From assembly GCF_030378165.1 (NCBI RefSeq), contig NZ_CP119766.1, positions 4,588,001 through 4,652,000 on the forward strand: a stretch of DNA of 64,000 nucleotides. Reading direction: 5' to 3'. The translations under genes and the position numbers were made by a program. Origin of the DNA: Flavobacterium panacagri. GTDB lineage: Bacteria; Bacteroidota; Bacteroidia; Flavobacteriales; Flavobacteriaceae. The notes beneath the pieces were generated by a model. The model searched no databases. It worked only from the letters and a program-made list of their open reading frames with translations, and was not told the origin of the DNA. Positions within the stretch are counted from its first letter, which is position 1. Every line of letters begins with the position of its first letter. Below are positions 61,623 to 64,000 of this stretch, one piece after another.

Positions 61623-64000
61623 ATGAGAACAACTTTACTACTATTTTTATTTACCATTTCAGCTTGGTCACAAACCGGAAATCTAACAGGAAAAGTGACA
61701 TTTGGAACCAATGAATTAGCTTATGGTTCTTCAGTTATTATAAAAGGAACTCAGAAATATGCTATTGTAAATGATTTTGGTCGTTATGAATTTAAAGACT
61801 TAAAATATGGGGAGTATATCTTGGAGACTTCTTCTATGGAAGGCCAGACAAGAACTACAAAAGTAAACATCAACAAAGCGAATACAGAACTTAATATTTC
61901 TTTGGATCGAAATGGCCCTAAAGATTTAGAGGAAGTTGTAATCAAAAAATCTTCTATTAGAAAAGAAATAATGGAGAAAGGTTTTGCTGTGAATGTAATT
62001 GAAACACAGGAAGCAGCAAAAAGAAATCTTCAGACCAACGATTTATTAGATCGTTCAGGTGGTGTTAGAATCAGACAAAACGGAGGATTAGGTTCTGCTG
62101 TAACTTACAATATTAATGGAATGTCTGGAAATGCGATTAGAATTTTCATTGATGGAATTCCGATTCAAACTTACGGAGCTTCATTCAGTTTAAATAGTAT
62201 TCCGCCAGCTTTAATTGAAAGAATAGAAGTTTATAAGGGCGTTGTTCCAGCTTATCTGGCAGATGATTCATTGGGAGGAGCGATCAATGTGATTCTAAAA
62301 AAGGGATCTAAAAATATGATCGCTGCTTCGGTTTCTTACGGATCTTTTAATACTATTCAGTCTAATTTCAGTACAACTTATAGAGATAAATCTGGTTTTA
62401 CTGTTAAAGCAAACGGATTCCAAAATTATTCTGATAATGATTATGAAGTTTGGGGGCGATTTGTCTATAATATTGCACCAAACGGTCGTTACGAATACAT
62501 CCGAGCAAAAAGATTTGAAAGCATGTACCGTTCTTACGGAGGCAGACTTGAAGCAGGTTTTACTGATGTAAAATGGGCAGATAATTTCTCTATCAGTTAT
62601 AATGGTTCTGAAGACTTCAATCAGATTCAGCACGGTCAGTATATGACAAAACCATATAAAGGACGTTTTAGCGAATCTGCAGCCAATGTGTTTAGCTTAA
62701 ATTATAACAAAAAAGATTTCTTAATAAAGAAACTTGACTTCTCTATAATTTCTGTTTACAGTCATAGAAACGATGTTGTAAACGATACAGTTAAATGGAA
62801 TTACAATTGGAATGGAGAAAGAGCATTAGGCTTGTACGGTCAGCCTATTTTATCGGTAACCGGTGCTCAGCAGGGAGCTCCAACAATCAATCATCAAAAA
62901 TCGGATATTTTTAATACAAGAGCCGGATTTACTTATAACATTACCGAAAACCATAAAATCATTGCGAATGGAATGTTTTATACTGTAGATCGAAATGAAT
63001 TTGACGAAATGCAGCCAGAACTGGTTCGTAATTTTATGGCGACGCGTGATTTAAGTAAAACGGTATCTTCACTTGCTTATGAAATGCAGGCTTTTCAATC
63101 TCGTTTAAAAGGTAACTTTTTCCTTAAAAATTATAATTTAAAAACCGAGCAAATTACGCCAAGATTAGCTAATCAAAATGGTCAAAGCACATTGGTAGTT
63201 GAAACAACATCTAAAAATACCAATTTTACGGGTTATGGTTTTGCTGGTTCTTATGCCATTGTGCCAAAAGTACTACTAATGCTTTCTGCTGAAAAAGCAA
63301 TTCGACTGCCTTCTGAAAATGAAATATTTGGACTTCCAGGTGAAAACATTCTGAGTAATGCTAATTTAGGACCAGAGCAAAGTAACAATATCAATGCTGG
63401 CGTTAGACTTGGGCCTTACTTGATTAACAATCATAAATTCAATCTATATGGAAATGCTTTCTGGAGAAATACAGAAGATAAAATTGTTCGCCAAATAAGT
63501 GACCGTCTGAATGAAGCTGTTCAAGCTTCTCCATTTGTCAATTTAGGAAAAGCACAATCAGTAGGTTTTGAGGCTTCGGTTCAATATTCGTTTAAAGAAA
63601 AATTATTTGCTGGCGTCAACCTTTCTAAATTCAATTCACTTTACAAGGATAAATACGATAAAAACGGAAATATTCTTCCTTTATACAATAAACAATTACC
63701 AAATGAGCCTTATTTCACTGTAAACGGTAATCTGCAGTACAATTTTAAAAATGTAATTCAAAGCAAATCAGAATTGAATCTATATTACTATTGCGGTTAT
63801 GTGGCTCCATTTTATACTTCTTGGCTTGAAATTGACAGAACGACAGCTCAGTTTCCACAGGATTTAGGTCTAAGCTATGCTTTTCCTAATAAACAATTTG
63901 TAGTAAGCTTTGATGCTAAAAATATTTTTGACGAGCAGGTTTACGACAATTTCGCTGCCCAAAAACCAGGAAGAGCATTTTTCATCAAACTGAACTATGC
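61623..64000 (+). CDS. TonB-dependent outer-membrane receptor, 3' end cut by window edge
   Basis: At least 792 codons, open to the right edge. A signal peptide (1-16, ending A-W-S before Q-T-G) precedes a carboxypeptidase-regulatory-like beta domain (about 20-100), then a plug domain with N-D-L-L-D-R-S-G-G-V-R-I-R and the R-I-F-I-D-G-I-P and L-G-G-A-I-N-V-I motifs, then the beta-barrel. No SusD gene adjoins, so it is not a polysaccharide SusC. Its place after the reductase and ApbE genes suggests import of iron, haem or a siderophore. The substrate cannot be read. Confidence 0.93.
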   Translation, partial: MRTTLLLFLFTISAWSQTGNLTGKVTFGTNELAYGSSVIIKGTQKYAIVNDFGRYEFKDLKYGEYILETSSMEGQTRTTKVNINKANTELNISLDRNGPKDLEEVVIKKSSIRKEIMEKGFAVNVIETQEAAKRNLQTNDLLDRSGGVRIRQNGGLGSAVTYNINGMSGNAIRIFIDGIPIQTYGASFSLNSIPPALIERIEVYKGVVPAYLADDSLGGAINVILKKGSKNMIAASVSYGSFNTIQSNFSTTYRDKSGFTVKANGFQNYSDNDYEVWGRFVYNIAPNGRYEYIRAKRFESMYRSYGGRLEAGFTDVKWADNFSISYNGSEDFNQIQHGQYMTKPYKGRFSESAANVFSLNYNKKDFLIKKLDFSIISVYSHRNDVVNDTVKWNYNWNGERALGLYGQPILSVTGAQQGAPTINHQKSDIFNTRAGFTYNITENHKIIANGMFYTVDRNEFDEMQPELVRNFMATRDLSKTVSSLAYEMQAFQSRLKGNFFLKNYNLKTEQITPRLANQNGQSTLVVETTSKNTNFTGYGFAGSYAIVPKVLLMLSAEKAIRLPSENEIFGLPGENILSNANLGPEQSNNINAGVRLGPYLINNHKFNLYGNAFWRNTEDKIVRQISDRLNEAVQASPFVNLGKAQSVGFEASVQYSFKEKLFAGVNLSKFNSLYKDKYDKNGNILPLYNKQLPNEPYFTVNGNLQYNFKNVIQSKSELNLYYYCGYVAPFYTSWLEIDRTTAQFPQDLGLSYAFPNKQFVVSFDAKNIFDEQVYDNFAAQKPGRAFFIKLNY

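Overview
The window comes from a Flavobacterium-like member of the Bacteroidota. The evidence is AT-rich DNA, promoters of the TAnnTTTG type, a TonB-dependent receptor with a carboxypeptidase-like N-terminal domain, and HxlR/AraC regulators beside short-chain dehydrogenases. A ribonucleotide reductase beta subunit also carries Tyr104 in the context known from the Flavobacterium johnsoniae class Id enzyme. No rRNA, tRNA or CRISPR array was seen.

Layout. 1-6.4 kb: an AraC regulator cut by the left edge, a short-chain dehydrogenase (SDR), an NADP-binding reductase, a luciferase-like flavin monooxygenase with its HxlR regulator, and a frameshifted DUF1254/DUF1214 lipoprotein. 6.7-14 kb: a markedly GC-richer stretch. 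It holds an (AAC)22 microsatellite, a broken membrane-protein gene, small unknown genes, a sensor kinase flanked by two stand-alone receivers, an XRE regulator, a cold-shock gene and a truncated DUF2867 gene. An IS6-family element follows at 14.7-15.5 kb. 16-22 kb: an AraC regulator, a three-gene oxidoreductase operon with a TetR regulator and matching operator-like repeats, a trans-sulfuration enzyme and a frameshifted HxlR gene. 23-34 kb: two small unknown genes, an FAD enzyme, a CheB-CheR-PAS-kinase fusion with key catalytic residues missing, and a stress cluster (catalase HPII type, YciE/F protein, a tiny basic and a small acidic protein). 34.6-39.2 kb: a mobile region with a serine recombinase, a tyrosine integrase with an HTH partner, and a striking inverted/tandem repeat. 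39.3-53 kb: mostly housekeeping genes: mnmE, universal stress protein, MutS-like ATPase, HxlR-SDR-thioesterase, Na+/H+ antiporter, ribB plus a Crp/Fnr regulator, a desaturase and nrdAB. 53.3-64 kb: a frameshifted secreted protein, a TPR/HTH regulator and an iron/flavin locus (ankyrin protein, DUF2271 protein, PepSY-flavodoxin-FNR reductase, ApbE flavin transferase, and a TonB-dependent receptor cut by the right edge).

How genes work together. The most coherent system is at 57.4-64 kb. ApbE could attach FMN to the T-G-A-S motif of the exported DUF2271 protein. The PepSY reductase could feed it cytosolic electrons across the inner membrane, next to an outer-membrane receptor, which suggests reductive metal or siderophore processing. 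Elsewhere several regulators sit beside palindromes that look like their own operators (4110, 19501/20167, 44130, 47255).

Repeats. A 116-bp repeat with 13-bp inverted ends occurs in full or part at 4.65, 6.77, 22.48 and 36.59 kb. In two copies it is followed by a GGCGCC-containing terminator-like hairpin that also occurs alone. A second element (conserved ends AGCCCCGAT and GATAGCGGGAA) occurs twice. At least four genes carry single-base frameshifts, either true decay or assembly errors.
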